From Gillisella taibaishanensis (GTDB lineage Bacteria; Pseudomonadota; Alphaproteobacteria; Rhizobiales; Rhizobiaceae), in assembly GCF_001938985.1 (NCBI RefSeq), contig NZ_MKIN01000022.1, forward strand, positions 1,116,001-1,180,000: a stretch of DNA of 64,000 nt, in the 5' to 3' direction. Shown here piece by piece: positions 1 through 9,281 of the stretch. Both the position numbers and the translations under genes were made by a program. The notes under the pieces are model-generated. The model worked only from the letters and a program-made list of their open reading frames with translations. It was not told the DNA's origin and made no database searches. The first letter of the stretch is position 1. Every line of letters begins with the position of its first letter.

Positions 1-74
1 TCCCAGGAATTGAAGGGTGCGGCATCGCCCGCAAACTGGCCAAGAAACAGGCCCGGCCCCTTGATCGTCTTCAT
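1..74 (-). CDS. Sugar phosphate isomerase/epimerase, N-terminal fragment
   Basis: Only the first 24 codons are in the window; the gene runs off the left edge. The start MKTIKGPGLFLGQFAGDAAP resembles the N-terminus of the xylose-isomerase-like TIM-barrel sugar phosphate isomerases/epimerases found beside sugar-use genes in rhizobia. ATG at 74 is preferred to ATG at 80, because GGAGGAG then lies 6 bases upstream. It follows xylA on the same strand but is separated from it by a strong hairpin. The family call is from recall of the N-terminus only. Confidence 0.55.
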   Translation of the reverse strand, partial: MKTIKGPGLFLGQFAGDAAPFNSW

Positions 75-125
75 ATTCATCTCCTCCAAAATGATACTGA
101 AACGTTGCAGTTGATCTAGCAAAGA

Positions 126-162
126 TTGTGCGCGGGGAAAACCTCCTTTTCCCCGCGCACAA
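126..162 (-). terminator. Hairpin terminator after xylA
   Basis: A perfect 16-bp stem (126-141 with 147-162) with a 5-base loop starts 9 bases after the xylA stop. In the xylA direction it is followed by TCTTTG, a short, imperfect T tract. It probably ends the xylBA transcript. Confidence 0.75.
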
Positions 163-171
163 CAAATTCCG

Positions 172-1479
172 TCAGACGTAACGGTTGACGACGTTTTCCA
201 GCAGCTCCTGCTGGCCGGATTTCGGCTGCGGATTGATGTTCTCGCTCTCGACGCGGGCGGCGATGCTTTCCAGCGTACCGCTGGCCAGCATGGACTTGGC
301 AGCATCGCTGTTCCAGCAGGCATAACGGTTGGCGAGCGGAGCCGACAGAGCCTTGTCTTCCACCATCTTCGCGGCCGCTTTCAGGCCACGGGCGCAGCAA
401 TCCATGCCGCCGATATGGCCGATCAGCAGGTCGGCCGGGTCGATCGACTGGCGGCGCAGCTTGCTGTCGAAATTGGTGCCGCCGGTCGTAAACCCACCAG
501 CCTGCAGAACCTGGTAATAGGCCAGCGCCATTTCCGGAACATTGTTGGGGAACTGGTCGGTGTCCCAACCGGACTGGTAATCGTTACGGTTCATGTCGAT
601 CGAGCCGAAAATGCCGAGCGCATTGGCAAGCGCCAACTCGTGCTCGAACGTATGACCGGCGAGGATCGCATGACCCTGCTCGATATTGACCTTCACTTCC
701 TTCTCAAGCCCGTAGTTCTTCAGGAAGCCGTAGACGGTGGCAACGTCATAGTCATACTGGTGCTTGGAGGGCTCCTGCGGCTTCGGCTCGATCAGGATCG
801 CGCCCTTGAAGCCGATCTTGTGCTTGTATTCGACGACCATGTTGAGGAAGCGGCCCATATGGTCCAGCTCCTGCTTCAGGTCGGTGTTCAAAAGGGTTTC
901 ATAGCCTTCGCGGCCGCCCCAGAGCACGTAGTTTTCACCGCCGAGCTTCAGCGTCGCATCCATGCAGGTCTTCACGGTCGCAGCGGCAAAGGCGAAGACA
1001 TCGGGATCGGGATTGGTGGCAGCACCCGACATGTAGCGGCGATGCGAAAACATGTTGGCCGTGCCCCACAGCAGCTTGATGCCTGTTTTGGCCTGCTTTT
1101 CCGCGAAGTAATCGACGATTTCGTTGAGATTGCGGGTGTTTTCGGCAAATGTCGCGCCTTCCGGACGCACATCGGCATCATGGAAGCAGTAATAGGGCGT
1201 CCCGAGCAGCTGGAAGAATTCGAAGGCGACATCGGCCTTCATCTTGGCCGCGTCCATGCTGTCCTTGAACCAGGGCCGCTCGAAGGTATTGCCGCCGAAA
1301 GGATCGGTGCCCGGCCAGACGAAGGTATGCCAATAGGCGACCGCAAAGCGCAGATGGTCTTCCATCCGCTTGCCCAGCACCACTTCATCGGGATTGTAAT
1401 GGCGGAAGGCTAGCGGATTGGTGCTGCCTTCGCCTTCATACTTGATCTTGGCGATATCGCCGAAAAAGCCTGTAGTCAT
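172..1479 (-). CDS. xylA: Xylose isomerase
   Basis: 435 residues, the usual size of class II xylose isomerases. It converts D-xylose to D-xylulose in the cytoplasm, the first step of the isomerase pathway. Visible motifs are the catalytic-histidine segment [13 protein letters not shown], the metal-ligand segment [18 protein letters not shown], the segment GHTFEHELA, and the second metal-site segment [23 protein letters not shown] lies 7 bases before ATG 1479. It is downstream of xylB (stop at 1672) on the same strand, with a palindromic repeat in the 192-base gap. The neighbouring LacI-type gene is the likely repressor. Confidence 0.97.
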   Translation of the reverse strand: MTTGFFGDIAKIKYEGEGSTNPLAFRHYNPDEVVLGKRMEDHLRFAVAYWHTFVWPGTDPFGGNTFERPWFKDSMDAAKMKADVAFEFFQLLGTPYYCFHDADVRPEGATFAENTRNLNEIVDYFAEKQAKTGIKLLWGTANMFSHRRYMSGAATNPDPDVFAFAAATVKTCMDATLKLGGENYVLWGGREGYETLLNTDLKQELDHMGRFLNMVVEYKHKIGFKGAILIEPKPQEPSKHQYDYDVATVYGFLKNYGLEKEVKVNIEQGHAILAGHTFEHELALANALGIFGSIDMNRNDYQSGWDTDQFPNNVPEMALAYYQVLQAGGFTTGGTNFDSKLRRQSIDPADLLIGHIGGMDCCARGLKAAAKMVEDKALSAPLANRYACWNSDAAKSMLASGTLESIAARVESENINPQPKSGQQELLENVVNRYV

Positions 1480-1504
1480 GGGTATTCCTCCTAGTGTCGG
1501 TTAT

Positions 1505-1650
1505 TCGTGAAACCCCCTCTGCCTGCCGGCATCTCCCCCACAAGGGGGAGGAGAGCGCAGACGGCTGCCCTTTGCCTTCCAACGACAAAAGCAGGCGGGG
1601 CGGTAAAGCCCCTCCCCCTTGTGGGGAGGGGTTGGGGAGGGGTGCCTCCC
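1505..1650. repeat. Rhizobial intergenic palindromic repeat (RIME-like)
   Basis: The xylB-xylA gap holds two strong G/C palindromes: CTCCCCC-ACAA-GGGGGAG near 1532-1549 and CCCCTCCCC-N5-GGGGAGGGG near 1610-1631. A related element with the same CCCCACAAGGGGGAGA core lies at 11375-11566. The look is that of the rhizobial intergenic mosaic elements. In the xyl transcript it could form RNA hairpins between the two cistrons. The family name is from recall. Confidence 0.6.
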
Positions 1651-1671
1651 GATCTTGAAATTACTGTCTTC

Positions 1672-3120
1672 TTACAAAGCCTTGATCGCCGGATAGAGCG
1701 CCCGGTAGCGCTGGTAGGCGGCCTCGTAGCCGTCGCGCAGGGCGGCAACCGGTTCGATGCTGGCTTCCGTCGGCGGCGCGGAGCAGACCGAGACCGGATC
1801 GGCACCTGTCGCGGCGATCAGGCCGAGCCGGGCTGCGCCGAATGCGGCGCCGAAGTCGCCATCAGCAGGGATATCGACGGGAATGCCGAGCGTGGTGGCG
1901 ATCGAGGCGAGCCAATAGCGCGAGCGCGAACCGCCGCCGATCGCGGTCACCCGTGACAGGCTTGACCCGGCCGATTTCAGCGCTTCCAGGCTGTCCCTGA
2001 TAGCAAAGGATACGCCCTCCAGCACGGCCTGGGTCAGCACCGCGCGGCTGGATTCATGGCCGAGGCCGATGAAGGCGCCGCGGATTTCCGCATCATTGTG
2101 CGGCGTGCGCTCGCCCGAGAGATAGGGAAGGAAGGTGACGCCGCTTGGCGCGTTCAGCGTATCGCCAAGCTCTGCCGTCAGGTCGCCGGCCGGTTTGCCG
2201 CTGATCGTGCTATACCAGTTGAGCGCATCGGTGGCCGACAGGATCACGCCCATCTGGTGCCAGGTATTGGGAAGCGCGTGGCAGAAGGCATGCACGGCGC
2301 TTTCCGGCTTCGGCAGGTAGGAGCCATTGGCGGCAAACAGCACGCCTGATGTGCCGAGCGAAACGAAGGCATTGCCCTCGACGACCGTGCCCATGCCGCA
2401 GGCAGACGCTGCGTTGTCGCCGGCGCCGCCGGCCACCACCACCCCCGAGCCCATGCCGAATTCCGCTGCCAGGTCAGGCCGCAGCCGGCCGGCTTCGTCA
2501 GTGCCTTCCACGAGGGCGGGCATATGCTCTTGCCCGAGATCTGTCGCGGCCAAAAGCTCCGGCGACCATGCGCGCTTGCCAGTATCGAGCCAGGAGGTGC
2601 CGGCAGAGTCCGACATTTCGGAGAGATATTCGCCCGTCAGCCAGAAGCGCAGATAGTCCTTCGGCAGCAGCACCTTGGCCACCTTGGCGAAAATCTCGGG
2701 CTCATTATCCTTCACCCAGGCGAGCTTCGGCGCGGTAAAGCCCGGAAAGACAATATTGCCGGTCAGTGCCCGGAACCGCGGATCCGCATCGAGGGCCGCG
2801 GCCTGCTTGTAGGAGCGCGTATCGTTCCAGAGAATGCAGGGCCGCAGCACCTCGCCCGATTTGTCGAGCAGCGTTGCGCCATGCATATGGCCGGAAAGGC
2901 CGATGCCCTTCACGGCAGAGAGTTCGGCGGAAAACTGCGCCTTCAGCCCAGCAATCGCTTCGCGTGTTGCCCGCAACCAATCGGCCGGCGCCTGTTCCGA
3001 CCAGCCGGAATGCGGGCGCGAGACTGACAGCGCGCCATTGGCCGAGCCGATCACCCGCTGGTCCGCATCGATCAGCAGCGCCTTGACGCCTGATGTGCCC
3101 AGATCCAATCCGAGATACAT
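1672..3120 (-). CDS. xylB: Xylulokinase
   Basis: 482 residues, full length for an FGGY-family sugar kinase. It phosphorylates D-xylulose to xylulose 5-phosphate with ATP. The N-terminal phosphate-binding motif MYLGLDLGTSGVKALLIDAD, the segment LSGHMHGATLLD with its substrate-binding MHG, the central GGAGDNAASACGMG and the C-terminal ATP-site segment GGGSRSRYWLASIATTLG are all present. It starts 10 bases after the stop of the LacI-family regulator and precedes xylA, giving the order regulator-xylB-xylA on one strand. Its product enters the pentose phosphate pathway; a transaldolase gene lies elsewhere in the window at 16654. Confidence 0.95.
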   Translation of the reverse strand: MYLGLDLGTSGVKALLIDADQRVIGSANGALSVSRPHSGWSEQAPADWLRATREAIAGLKAQFSAELSAVKGIGLSGHMHGATLLDKSGEVLRPCILWNDTRSYKQAAALDADPRFRALTGNIVFPGFTAPKLAWVKDNEPEIFAKVAKVLLPKDYLRFWLTGEYLSEMSDSAGTSWLDTGKRAWSPELLAATDLGQEHMPALVEGTDEAGRLRPDLAAEFGMGSGVVVAGGAGDNAASACGMGTVVEGNAFVSLGTSGVLFAANGSYLPKPESAVHAFCHALPNTWHQMGVILSATDALNWYSTISGKPAGDLTAELGDTLNAPSGVTFLPYLSGERTPHNDAEIRGAFIGLGHESSRAVLTQAVLEGVSFAIRDSLEALKSAGSSLSRVTAIGGGSRSRYWLASIATTLGIPVDIPADGDFGAAFGAARLGLIAATGADPVSVCSAPPTEASIEPVAALRDGYEAAYQRYRALYPAIKAL

Positions 3121-3130
3121 AAAACCTCCC

Positions 3131-4168
3131 TTATTCTGCCTGTTCCGGCAGGTTATCTTTCAAGAATATGTCAAGCCGGATGCGCTCCTGCGCCGCCAGC
3201 ATCGCCCCACCATCGGCCTTGGCCTTCAGCACCCGAATGGCGCTGCGCACTTCATGACCGGCATCCTGGTTGAGCACCGCGTCGATCAGTCCCGACAGCA
3301 GCGCCGCGCGCGTTACCGGCGTCAGCTCATGGGCAATCACCAACGGTCGACGCCCGGGCTGCAAGCCCTCGAGCGCCTTGACCAAACCCCGATTGCCCGC
3401 GCCCAGACTATAAAGGCCGATGATATCAGCAGCTTTTGACAGAACGCCCCCCAGGAGAGCTTCGACATGCAGCGGATCGTCTCGACCTTCCAGAACCGGC
3501 AACAGCGTCAGCTGCGGAAAGTCGGCAGCCATGACGGCGGCAAAGCCCTCAAACCGGTCGCGATGGTCGCGCACCAGCATCGAACCGGCCATGATGGCGA
3601 CCGTTCCCTTGCGTCCGCCAGTAAAACGACCAAGCAAGCTTGCGGCCGTGCGGCCTGCGGCAATATTGTCGATGCCGGTAAAATGGTCGCGCTCCGAGCC
3701 ACTGAGGTCGGAGACCAGAGTGACAACGGGAATACCGGCGCGGCGCAGCCGTGACACACCAGCGGCGACATCCGGCGCATCGACTGCCACAAGCGCGACG
3801 CCAGCGGGCTTCAGCGCCTCAGCTTCATCCAGTGCAGTCACAAGAGAGGCGGTATCGAAGGCTACCGTATCCAGAATCGTGATCCGCATGCGTTCCATGC
3901 CGGCGCGCCGCGCCGCATCGAGCACTTCGGCTCTTAAGCCCGCCATAAAGGAATTATCGTTGGCCGGGAGGATGAACACAAAGTCATAGGTCCGGCTCTT
4001 GGCCAGATTGGCGGCGGCCAGATCGCGCACATAGCCAAGCGTGGCGACAGCTTCCTCAACCTTACGGCGGGTCACGATGCTGACACCGGGGCGGTTGTTG
4101 AGCACCCTGTCGACGGTTGCAAGGCTGACCCCTGCATGCGCGGCTATGTCGTGCACTGTCGGCTTCAT
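3131..4168 (-). CDS. LacI-family transcriptional regulator of xylose genes
   Basis: The N-terminal LacI helix-turn-helix reads VHDIAAHAGVSLATVDRVLN, followed by the hinge region and a periplasmic-binding-protein-like sugar domain (about residues 60-340). I chose ATG 4168 because GGGAGA lies 6 bases upstream; an upstream in-frame ATG at 4210 would add 14 residues that look non-homologous and has no clear ribosome site. It stands directly before xylB and xylA, so it is probably the local repressor, with xylose or a derivative as inducer. The 26-bp palindrome at 4271-4296 in its promoter region has the central CG expected of LacI operators. Role is inferred from context. Confidence 0.88.
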   Translation of the reverse strand: MKPTVHDIAAHAGVSLATVDRVLNNRPGVSIVTRRKVEEAVATLGYVRDLAAANLAKSRTYDFVFILPANDNSFMAGLRAEVLDAARRAGMERMRITILDTVAFDTASLVTALDEAEALKPAGVALVAVDAPDVAAGVSRLRRAGIPVVTLVSDLSGSERDHFTGIDNIAAGRTAASLLGRFTGGRKGTVAIMAGSMLVRDHRDRFEGFAAVMAADFPQLTLLPVLEGRDDPLHVEALLGGVLSKAADIIGLYSLGAGNRGLVKALEGLQPGRRPLVIAHELTPVTRAALLSGLIDAVLNQDAGHEVRSAIRVLKAKADGGAMLAAQERIRLDIFLKDNLPEQAE

Positions 4169-4270
4169 CTCGTCTCCCGTAACGCCGTCTCTCTCAGCAA
4201 CGATACTCATGCCAAGCTCGTCAGCGTCATCCGCTGCCTTCGTAGCGCAAGATGCGCGGCCCGTAAATGA

Positions 4271-4296
4271 GTTTTTGATGTACGTACATCAAAAAC
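4271..4296. promoter_or_regulatory. 26-bp perfect palindrome, candidate LacI-type operator
   Basis: Each 13-base half (GTTTTTGATGTAC and its complement) is exact, with the central CpG typical of LacI/GalR operators. It lies about 100 bases before the regulator start and directly after the terminator of the emr genes. It is therefore well placed to control the regulator-xylB-xylA unit. Confidence 0.7.
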
Positions 4297-4300
4297 TGAC

Positions 4301-4329
4301 AAAAAAAGGCCGCCGGCTGAGCGGCGGCC
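4301..4329 (-). terminator. Rho-independent terminator after emrB
   Basis: On the minus strand, an 8-bp G/C stem (4329-4322 with 4315-4308, 6-base loop) is followed by seven T residues (4307-4301). It lies 125 bases after the emrB stop and just before the candidate xyl operator, so it insulates the two units. Confidence 0.85.
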
Positions 4330-4453
4330 AAGTCTTCTGCGGTGGATCGCGGGGGATAAACGGCCTGCTTCGTAAAAAGTCGGCCGCACTGACGGGGGGT
4401 CTTTGCCCGACGATGCCTTGACCTTCCCGCCTCTATCGGGCGGTTACGACCAA

Positions 4454-6031
4454 TCAGTGCGCCGCATCCGCGGGCACGGCACCTTCAGGTTTTTTGATCA
4501 TGCTAGAAAGAAATGTAAGTGCAATAAACATAATCGTGAGGCCGAGGAACACGTCCATGAAGGCCATAATCCAAGCCTGTTGATTGATCATGCCTGACAG
4601 CTTTTTCAGCGCCGCGCTGTCGCCGTCGAGACCAAAGAAAGCATAGTTGCCGGACACGGTATCAAGCCAGTTCAGGGCTGCCGGACGGCTTGCATTGATA
4701 TGTTCGACAAGGCGCGCGTAATGCTCGTCCGTGCGCCGGGTCAGCATCGTGTTGATCATCGCCAGGCCAACGGCACCGCCGAGATTTCGGGTCAGGTTGA
4801 ACAGGCCCGAGGCATTCTTGATTCGCTCCGGCGGCAGCGTGCCCAGCGCGATATTGTTGATCGGGACCATGCAAATCATCAACGAGCAGCCACGCAGGAT
4901 CTGCGGCACCAGCAACTCGTAAAAATCCCAGTCCGCCGTCATGCCGGTCACCATGTAAGTGCCAAGCCCGAAGCCGATAAACCCAACCGCCATCATCACC
5001 CTGAGGTCCATCTTGGACGACAGAATGCCGGCGATAGGCGCCGTAGCGAACATGGCCAGACCCGATACGAACATGGTCTCGCCAATCATCAAACTGTCAT
5101 AGCCCCGCACTCTGCCGAGATATTGCGGGTAGAGATAGGTCAGGCCGTAAAGCCCCATGCCCATCACGAAAGAGAACAGCGAGCCAAAGGCAAAATTGCG
5201 GTTCGAAAAGGCCTTGAGATCCACGACAGGCTGCTCGGCCGTAAAGGCACGATAGAAGAAGGCGACGCCGCCAAGGGTCATCAGCACGGCGCCCCAGACG
5301 ATGCGGTCGTCGTTGAACCAGTCCTTGCTATTGCCCTCTTCCAGCACATATTCCATCGCCCCGAGAAACAGTGCCATGGAAAACAGGCCCCACCAGTCGA
5401 ACTTCGCCATCAGCGATCGATCCGGCCGGTCGAAATTGACGCAGATCCAGACGGCGATCGTGACGATGATGCCGGGGATGACGTTGATCAGGAACAGCCA
5501 GTGCCAGGACATCGCGTGGCTGATATAGCCACCGACCGTCGGGCCGATGGTCGGCGCCAGCGTCGCCACCAGGCCGATGATCGGCGAGACGATACCGCGT
5601 TGGGAAGGCGGAAAAATCGTAAAGGCCGCAGCATAGACCGAGGGGATCATGCCGCCGCCGATAAAGCCCTGGATGGCGCGATAGATGATCATCTGCTCGA
5701 TATTAGTGGCCGTGGCCGCAAGCGCGCTGGCAACAGTGAAGCCCGCCGCAGCACAGGAAAAAAGCACCCGCGTCGAGACGATCCGGGCCAGAATGCCCGA
5801 CAGAGGAATCATGATCACCTCGGCAATCAGATAGGCAGTCTGCACCCAGGACACTTCTTCCGAACCGGCGCCGAGACCGGCTTGGATTTCCGAGAGCGAG
5901 GCCGAGACGATCTGGATGTCGAGGATCGCCATGAACATGCCGAACACCATAGCCAGGAAGCCCACCATCTGGGCTCCGCTGACCTTCTTCGGCTCTGCAT
6001 ATGCTGGTGCTAGGGTTGCACTTGCCGTCAT
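4454..6031 (-). CDS. emrB: DHA2-family MFS multidrug transporter (EmrB type)
   Basis: 525 residues with about 14 hydrophobic segments, as in the DHA2 drug:H+ antiporters. The first helix carries the EmrB-like MAILDIQIVSASLSEIQ (residues about 34-50) and the loop motif RAIQGFIGGGMIPSVYAAA is typical of the family. It would be the inner-membrane pump, working with the adaptor encoded upstream (6165-7442) and a TolC-like outer-membrane channel not in this window. A 133-base gap with a palindromic repeat separates it from the adaptor gene. A TetR regulator is divergent from the adaptor gene. Substrates cannot be deduced. Confidence 0.92.
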   Translation of the reverse strand: MTASATLAPAYAEPKKVSGAQMVGFLAMVFGMFMAILDIQIVSASLSEIQAGLGAGSEEVSWVQTAYLIAEVIMIPLSGILARIVSTRVLFSCAAAGFTVASALAATATNIEQMIIYRAIQGFIGGGMIPSVYAAAFTIFPPSQRGIVSPIIGLVATLAPTIGPTVGGYISHAMSWHWLFLINVIPGIIVTIAVWICVNFDRPDRSLMAKFDWWGLFSMALFLGAMEYVLEEGNSKDWFNDDRIVWGAVLMTLGGVAFFYRAFTAEQPVVDLKAFSNRNFAFGSLFSFVMGMGLYGLTYLYPQYLGRVRGYDSLMIGETMFVSGLAMFATAPIAGILSSKMDLRVMMAVGFIGFGLGTYMVTGMTADWDFYELLVPQILRGCSLMICMVPINNIALGTLPPERIKNASGLFNLTRNLGGAVGLAMINTMLTRRTDEHYARLVEHINASRPAALNWLDTVSGNYAFFGLDGDSAALKKLSGMINQQAWIMAFMDVFLGLTIMFIALTFLSSMIKKPEGAVPADAAH

Positions 6032-6079
6032 GATCTTGCCTCGGCTTTCCGTCTACCGGCCTTCGAGTGCCCCAACCGA

Positions 6080-6129
6080 GAGCACCGGATGTTTTCGAGA
6101 ACCGGTTCCCATGTTTCGGTCCGATGCTC
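6080..6129. repeat. Rhizobial palindromic intergenic repeat
   Basis: A 50-base inverted-repeat element between emrA and emrB, with ends GAGCACCGGA and TCCGATGCTC and a central AACCGGTT. On the minus strand it matches the pattern of the element at 18331-18423 (GAAAAGTGGAACCCGGTTTTCGG type). Confidence 0.6.
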
Positions 6130-6164
6130 TATCTTTGCGGGCGCTCGCTTTGTCGCAAGCGCTG

Positions 6165-7442
6165 TTACTTGCTCTCAGCAGGCTTGGCTGCGGTATCGGC
6201 CTTGGTGCCCTGGTTGGGCGCCGTGCGCGTGTCGACATCGACGACAACGCTCAGGCCGGCGCGCAAAATGCCCTTGTCGAGCACGTCCTGGGGGACGGCG
6301 ATACGTACAGGCACACGCTGGATGATCTTGGTGAAATTGCCCGTGGCATTTTCCGCCGGCAGCATCGAGAAGACCGAGCCCGAGCCGGCAGCAATCGACA
6401 CGACGGTGCCTTCGATATCGTGCTCTTTATAGGCATCGACTTGCAGCCGGGCCTTGGAGCCGGGAACGATGCCGGACAGCTGTGTTTCCTTGAAATTGGC
6501 GTCGATATAGAGCCGGCTGACCGGCACCAGAGATGCAAGCCGCTTGCTGCTGGACACGAGATCGCCGACCTGCACGGCAAGGTTTCCGATGACACCGTCA
6601 TAGGGCGCGCGCAGTACAGTGAAATTCAGATCGCGCTGCGCCTTGGCAACGGCCAGGTCCGCGGTCAAAACAGCAGCCTGGGCCTCGGCTTTCTGGGCCT
6701 TCAGCACGTCAATGCTGGACTGGGCAGAGGCAACGGCGGCAACCGCTGCATCGACATTCGCCCGGCCGACATCCAGCGACGACGTCGCCGTATCCAGTTC
6801 AGCCTGCGACATGACGGACTGGGCGCGCAGGTCGGTGACACGCTTGAACGAGAGCATCGCGGTGCGCAGAGTAGCCTCGGCGGAGGCCTGCTGTGCCTTC
6901 GCCTGCATCAGGCTCGCCTCCCCACCCTTGACCTGGGTCTCGATCCGGTCGACCGTCAGCTTCTGCGAGGCCAGTTGGCTCTTCGCCTGATCGAGAGCGA
7001 TCCGGTAATCACCGTCATCCAGAGTGGCGATCACGTCGCCTTTCTTTACATGGTCATTATCGGCCACCAGCACGGTTTCGACGTAGCCGGTCACCTTCGG
7101 GGTGATAACAGCGATGTCACCGCCGAGATAGGCGTCGTCGGTCGAGATCATGAACCGACCTTCTGTCCAGTAGTTATAGCCGAAGTAGCCGGCAGCACCG
7201 AGAACAGCGATCAACACGACCGGGAGAACCGGGCTGCGGCGCTTCTTGACGGGAGCCTTTTGGCCGGCAGGAGCGGCAACCCCTGCAGATGCGCCAGTTT
7301 CGGCCTTGGCGCGTGCGTCACGCGCCACTGCGTCGCCGGTCTCAGCTTCTGCCGCATCGTTCATCACGGCATCATCCTGAGAAACCGTATGATCCGACGT
7401 ATCGACGGCGCGTACCGCGCCCTTCCTTGGAGACACAGACAT
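6165..7442 (-). CDS. emrA: HlyD/EmrA-type membrane fusion protein
   Basis: 425 residues. A cytoplasmic N-terminus of about 75 residues rich in Ala, Glu and Lys precedes one membrane anchor (VLPVVLIAVLGAAGYFGYNYW). Then come a lipoyl/barrel half (TDDAYLGGDIAVITPKVTGY), a long coiled-coil hairpin (about residues 170-290) and the second lipoyl half (LRAPYDGVIGNLAVQVGD). The family links an inner-membrane pump to a TolC-like channel. It is the first gene of the efflux pair, with emrB next, and is divergent from a TetR regulator across a 96-base gap that holds a dyad. Confidence 0.92.
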   Translation of the reverse strand: MSVSPRKGAVRAVDTSDHTVSQDDAVMNDAAEAETGDAVARDARAKAETGASAGVAAPAGQKAPVKKRRSPVLPVVLIAVLGAAGYFGYNYWTEGRFMISTDDAYLGGDIAVITPKVTGYVETVLVADNDHVKKGDVIATLDDGDYRIALDQAKSQLASQKLTVDRIETQVKGGEASLMQAKAQQASAEATLRTAMLSFKRVTDLRAQSVMSQAELDTATSSLDVGRANVDAAVAAVASAQSSIDVLKAQKAEAQAAVLTADLAVAKAQRDLNFTVLRAPYDGVIGNLAVQVGDLVSSSKRLASLVPVSRLYIDANFKETQLSGIVPGSKARLQVDAYKEHDIEGTVVSIAAGSGSVFSMLPAENATGNFTKIIQRVPVRIAVPQDVLDKGILRAGLSVVVDVDTRTAPNQGTKADTAAKPAESK

Positions 7443-7476
7443 TGAAGACCACCATAGCAGCAGAAAGCGAAATCAG

Positions 7477-7498
7477 TCGAACGGAACGTTCGGTTCGA
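7477..7498. promoter_or_regulatory. Dyad in emrA/TetR divergent promoter, candidate TetR operator
   Basis: TCGAACGGAACGTTCGGTTCGA is a 22-base palindrome with a single mismatched pair. It sits midway between the emrA start (7442) and the TetR gene, the usual position for a site that controls both. Confidence 0.6.
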
Positions 7499-7538
7499 TT
7501 TGACTTAGGCTAAATCATGGCGCATATCAAGTCTGGAA

Positions 7539-8315
7539 ATGCAAGTCCGCTACCTAAAGTTACTTTTAGCGTTACGAATGTCACACATGAGCGAAGACGC
7601 AAGCAGCATGACAGCTAACGACAGTGAAAAGCCCTTGGACGACAAGGCCGTTCCGGGCGCAAGCGGCCGGTTTGCCGCAGGCGAAGATCCGGCCAAGCGA
7701 GACCAGATTCTGGAAGGAGCCAAGCGTGCCTTCATGAAGCATGGCTTCGATGCGTCCAGCATGAACGACGTTACCCGCGAGGCTGGCGTCTCCAAGGGCA
7801 CGATCTATGTCTACTTCCAAAACAAGGAAGATCTGTTTGCGGCGCTGATCAATACGCAAAAGCAGAAATTTGCCGCCGTGCTGCGCGACATTCTGGCTGA
7901 AGACGCTGATCTGCGCACGGTTCTGCGCAATTATGCCAGTGCCTTTTCAAATTACATTTTGACCAGCGAGATGATGCCCGCCATGCGCATGCTGCTGGCC
8001 GTGCGCGATCGCATGCCGGTGCTGTGCCAGAGTTTTCTGCGCTCAGGCCCTGAAAACGCCCGCGGCGTGCTGGAAAGCTTCCTTGAAGAGCGTGTGAAAG
8101 CTGGCGATCTCGACATTCGCGACATCGAACTGGCCGCACGGCAATTCATCGAACTGGCGACCGGCGCCTTCTTCAAGCGGCGCCTGTTCGGCGAACTTGA
8201 GGAGGCACCACCGCAGTCCGAGGTGGATTATGTTGTCGAAAGCGCTCTCGACATCTTCATGCTCGCCTATGGCCGCAAGACTGCAGCAGATTGCGGCACG
8301 TCAGCCGAAACCTGA
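7539..8315 (+). CDS. TetR-family transcriptional regulator
   Basis: The TetR DNA-binding domain is clear: RDQILEGAKRAFMKHGFDAS, then the helix-turn-helix NDVTREAGVSKGTIYVYFQN. The C-terminal helical ligand domain covers about residues 115-250. The start is uncertain: 7539, 7578 and 7587 are all in-frame ATGs without a convincing ribosome site, and the first 50 residues are outside the conserved domain. It is divergent from the emrAB efflux genes and is probably their repressor, released by a pump substrate. The dyad at 7477-7498 is the likely operator. Confidence 0.9.
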   Translation: MQVRYLKLLLALRMSHMSEDASSMTANDSEKPLDDKAVPGASGRFAAGEDPAKRDQILEGAKRAFMKHGFDASSMNDVTREAGVSKGTIYVYFQNKEDLFAALINTQKQKFAAVLRDILAEDADLRTVLRNYASAFSNYILTSEMMPAMRMLLAVRDRMPVLCQSFLRSGPENARGVLESFLEERVKAGDLDIRDIELAARQFIELATGAFFKRRLFGELEEAPPQSEVDYVVESALDIFMLAYGRKTAADCGTSAET

Positions 8316-8406
8316 AAGCGCCCGGATTGCCTGACGCGTCCCTTGTTGCGACGCGGTAGCGCTCCTATCTGTGGACCCACATCTTTGTCTTGGGGGACAT
8401 GACTGA

Positions 8407-9174
8407 ATGCAGGACATTACCGCTTTGCTCGCCGATCCGGCAGCCTGGATCGCGCTCATTACGCTTATTGCCATGGAAGTGGTGCTGGGCATCGACAATC
8501 TCGTGTTCATTTCCATTCTCACCAACAAGCTGCCGGAGGAGCAAAGAGAAAAGGCCCGCAAGATCGGCATCGGCCTTGCCCTCGTCATGCGGCTCGGCCT
8601 GCTCGGCACCGTCGCCTGGATCGTCAAGCTGACGACGCCGGTCTTCACCCTGTTCGACCACGGATTTTCCTGGAAGGACATGATCCTGATCGCCGGCGGC
8701 CTGTTCCTGGTGTGGAAGGCGACCAAAGAGATCCATCATACCGTCGACCCCGTCGACAAGGACGAGGACTTCATCGCCTCTTCGGTCACGACAACCATGG
8801 GCGCGGCCATCGGCCAGATCCTTCTGCTCGACCTGGTCTTCTCTGTCGACAGCATCATCACCGCCGTCGGCATGACCGAGCATGTGGTCATCATGGTGAT
8901 CGCGGTGGTCTTCGCCGTGACCGTCATGCTGCTTGCCGCCAACCCGCTCGGCCGCTTCATCGAGAAGAACCCGACCGTCATCATGCTGGCACTCGGCTTC
9001 CTGCTGATGATCGGCATGACCCTGATTGCCGATGGCATGGGCTTCCATGTGCCCAAGGGTTATCTCTATGCCGCCATGGCCTTCTCCGCCCTGGTTGAGG
9101 GCCTGAATATGATGGCACGACGCAAGAAGAGCCGCGACAAGGCCGCACTGGCCGCCCGCAAAAAGCTGCACTGA
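8407..9174 (+). CDS. TerC-family integral membrane protein
   Basis: 255 residues with about seven membrane segments and the two acidic in-membrane motifs of the family, [12 protein letters not shown] (about residues 22-33) and [18 protein letters not shown] (about 140-157). TerC-family members have been linked to manganese export and tellurite resistance; the substrate here is not shown by the sequence. The start ATG has GGGGGA about 11 bases upstream. A basic, lysine/arginine-rich tail ([18 protein letters not shown]) ends the protein. A hairpin terminator follows at 9183-9210, so it looks monocistronic. Confidence 0.88.
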   Translation: MQDITALLADPAAWIALITLIAMEVVLGIDNLVFISILTNKLPEEQREKARKIGIGLALVMRLGLLGTVAWIVKLTTPVFTLFDHGFSWKDMILIAGGLFLVWKATKEIHHTVDPVDKDEDFIASSVTTTMGAAIGQILLLDLVFSVDSIITAVGMTEHVVIMVIAVVFAVTVMLLAANPLGRFIEKNPTVIMLALGFLLMIGMTLIADGMGFHVPKGYLYAAMAFSALVEGLNMMARRKKSRDKAALAARKKLH

Positions 9175-9182
9175 AATATCAC

Positions 9183-9210
9183 GCCGGAGAGGAAGACCAA
9201 CCTCTCCGGC
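9183..9210 (+). terminator. Terminator after the TerC gene
   Basis: A 10-bp perfect stem (GCCGGAGAGG with CCTCTCCGGC), 8-base loop, is followed by TTACTCTT. It starts 9 bases after the stop of the TerC-family gene. Confidence 0.7.
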
Positions 9211-9281
9211 TTACTCTTGCGCAGAGCGCCAGCGCCTCCCACATCAGCCTCATTCGTTCCGGCCTGACCTTGGAGCCGCCC

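Noticed and set aside
415..1413. 332-codon open frame opposite xylA
   Set aside because: Antisense shadow; the minus frame is a complete xylose isomerase with all motifs.
4207..4421. Short open frames in the gap between the LacI gene and emrB
   Set aside because: They run through the palindrome and the terminator, which explain the sequence better.
4700..6013. 437-codon open frame opposite emrB
   Set aside because: Antisense shadow in high-G+C DNA; its translation is an implausible His/Arg/Asp mixture, while the minus frame is a full EmrB.
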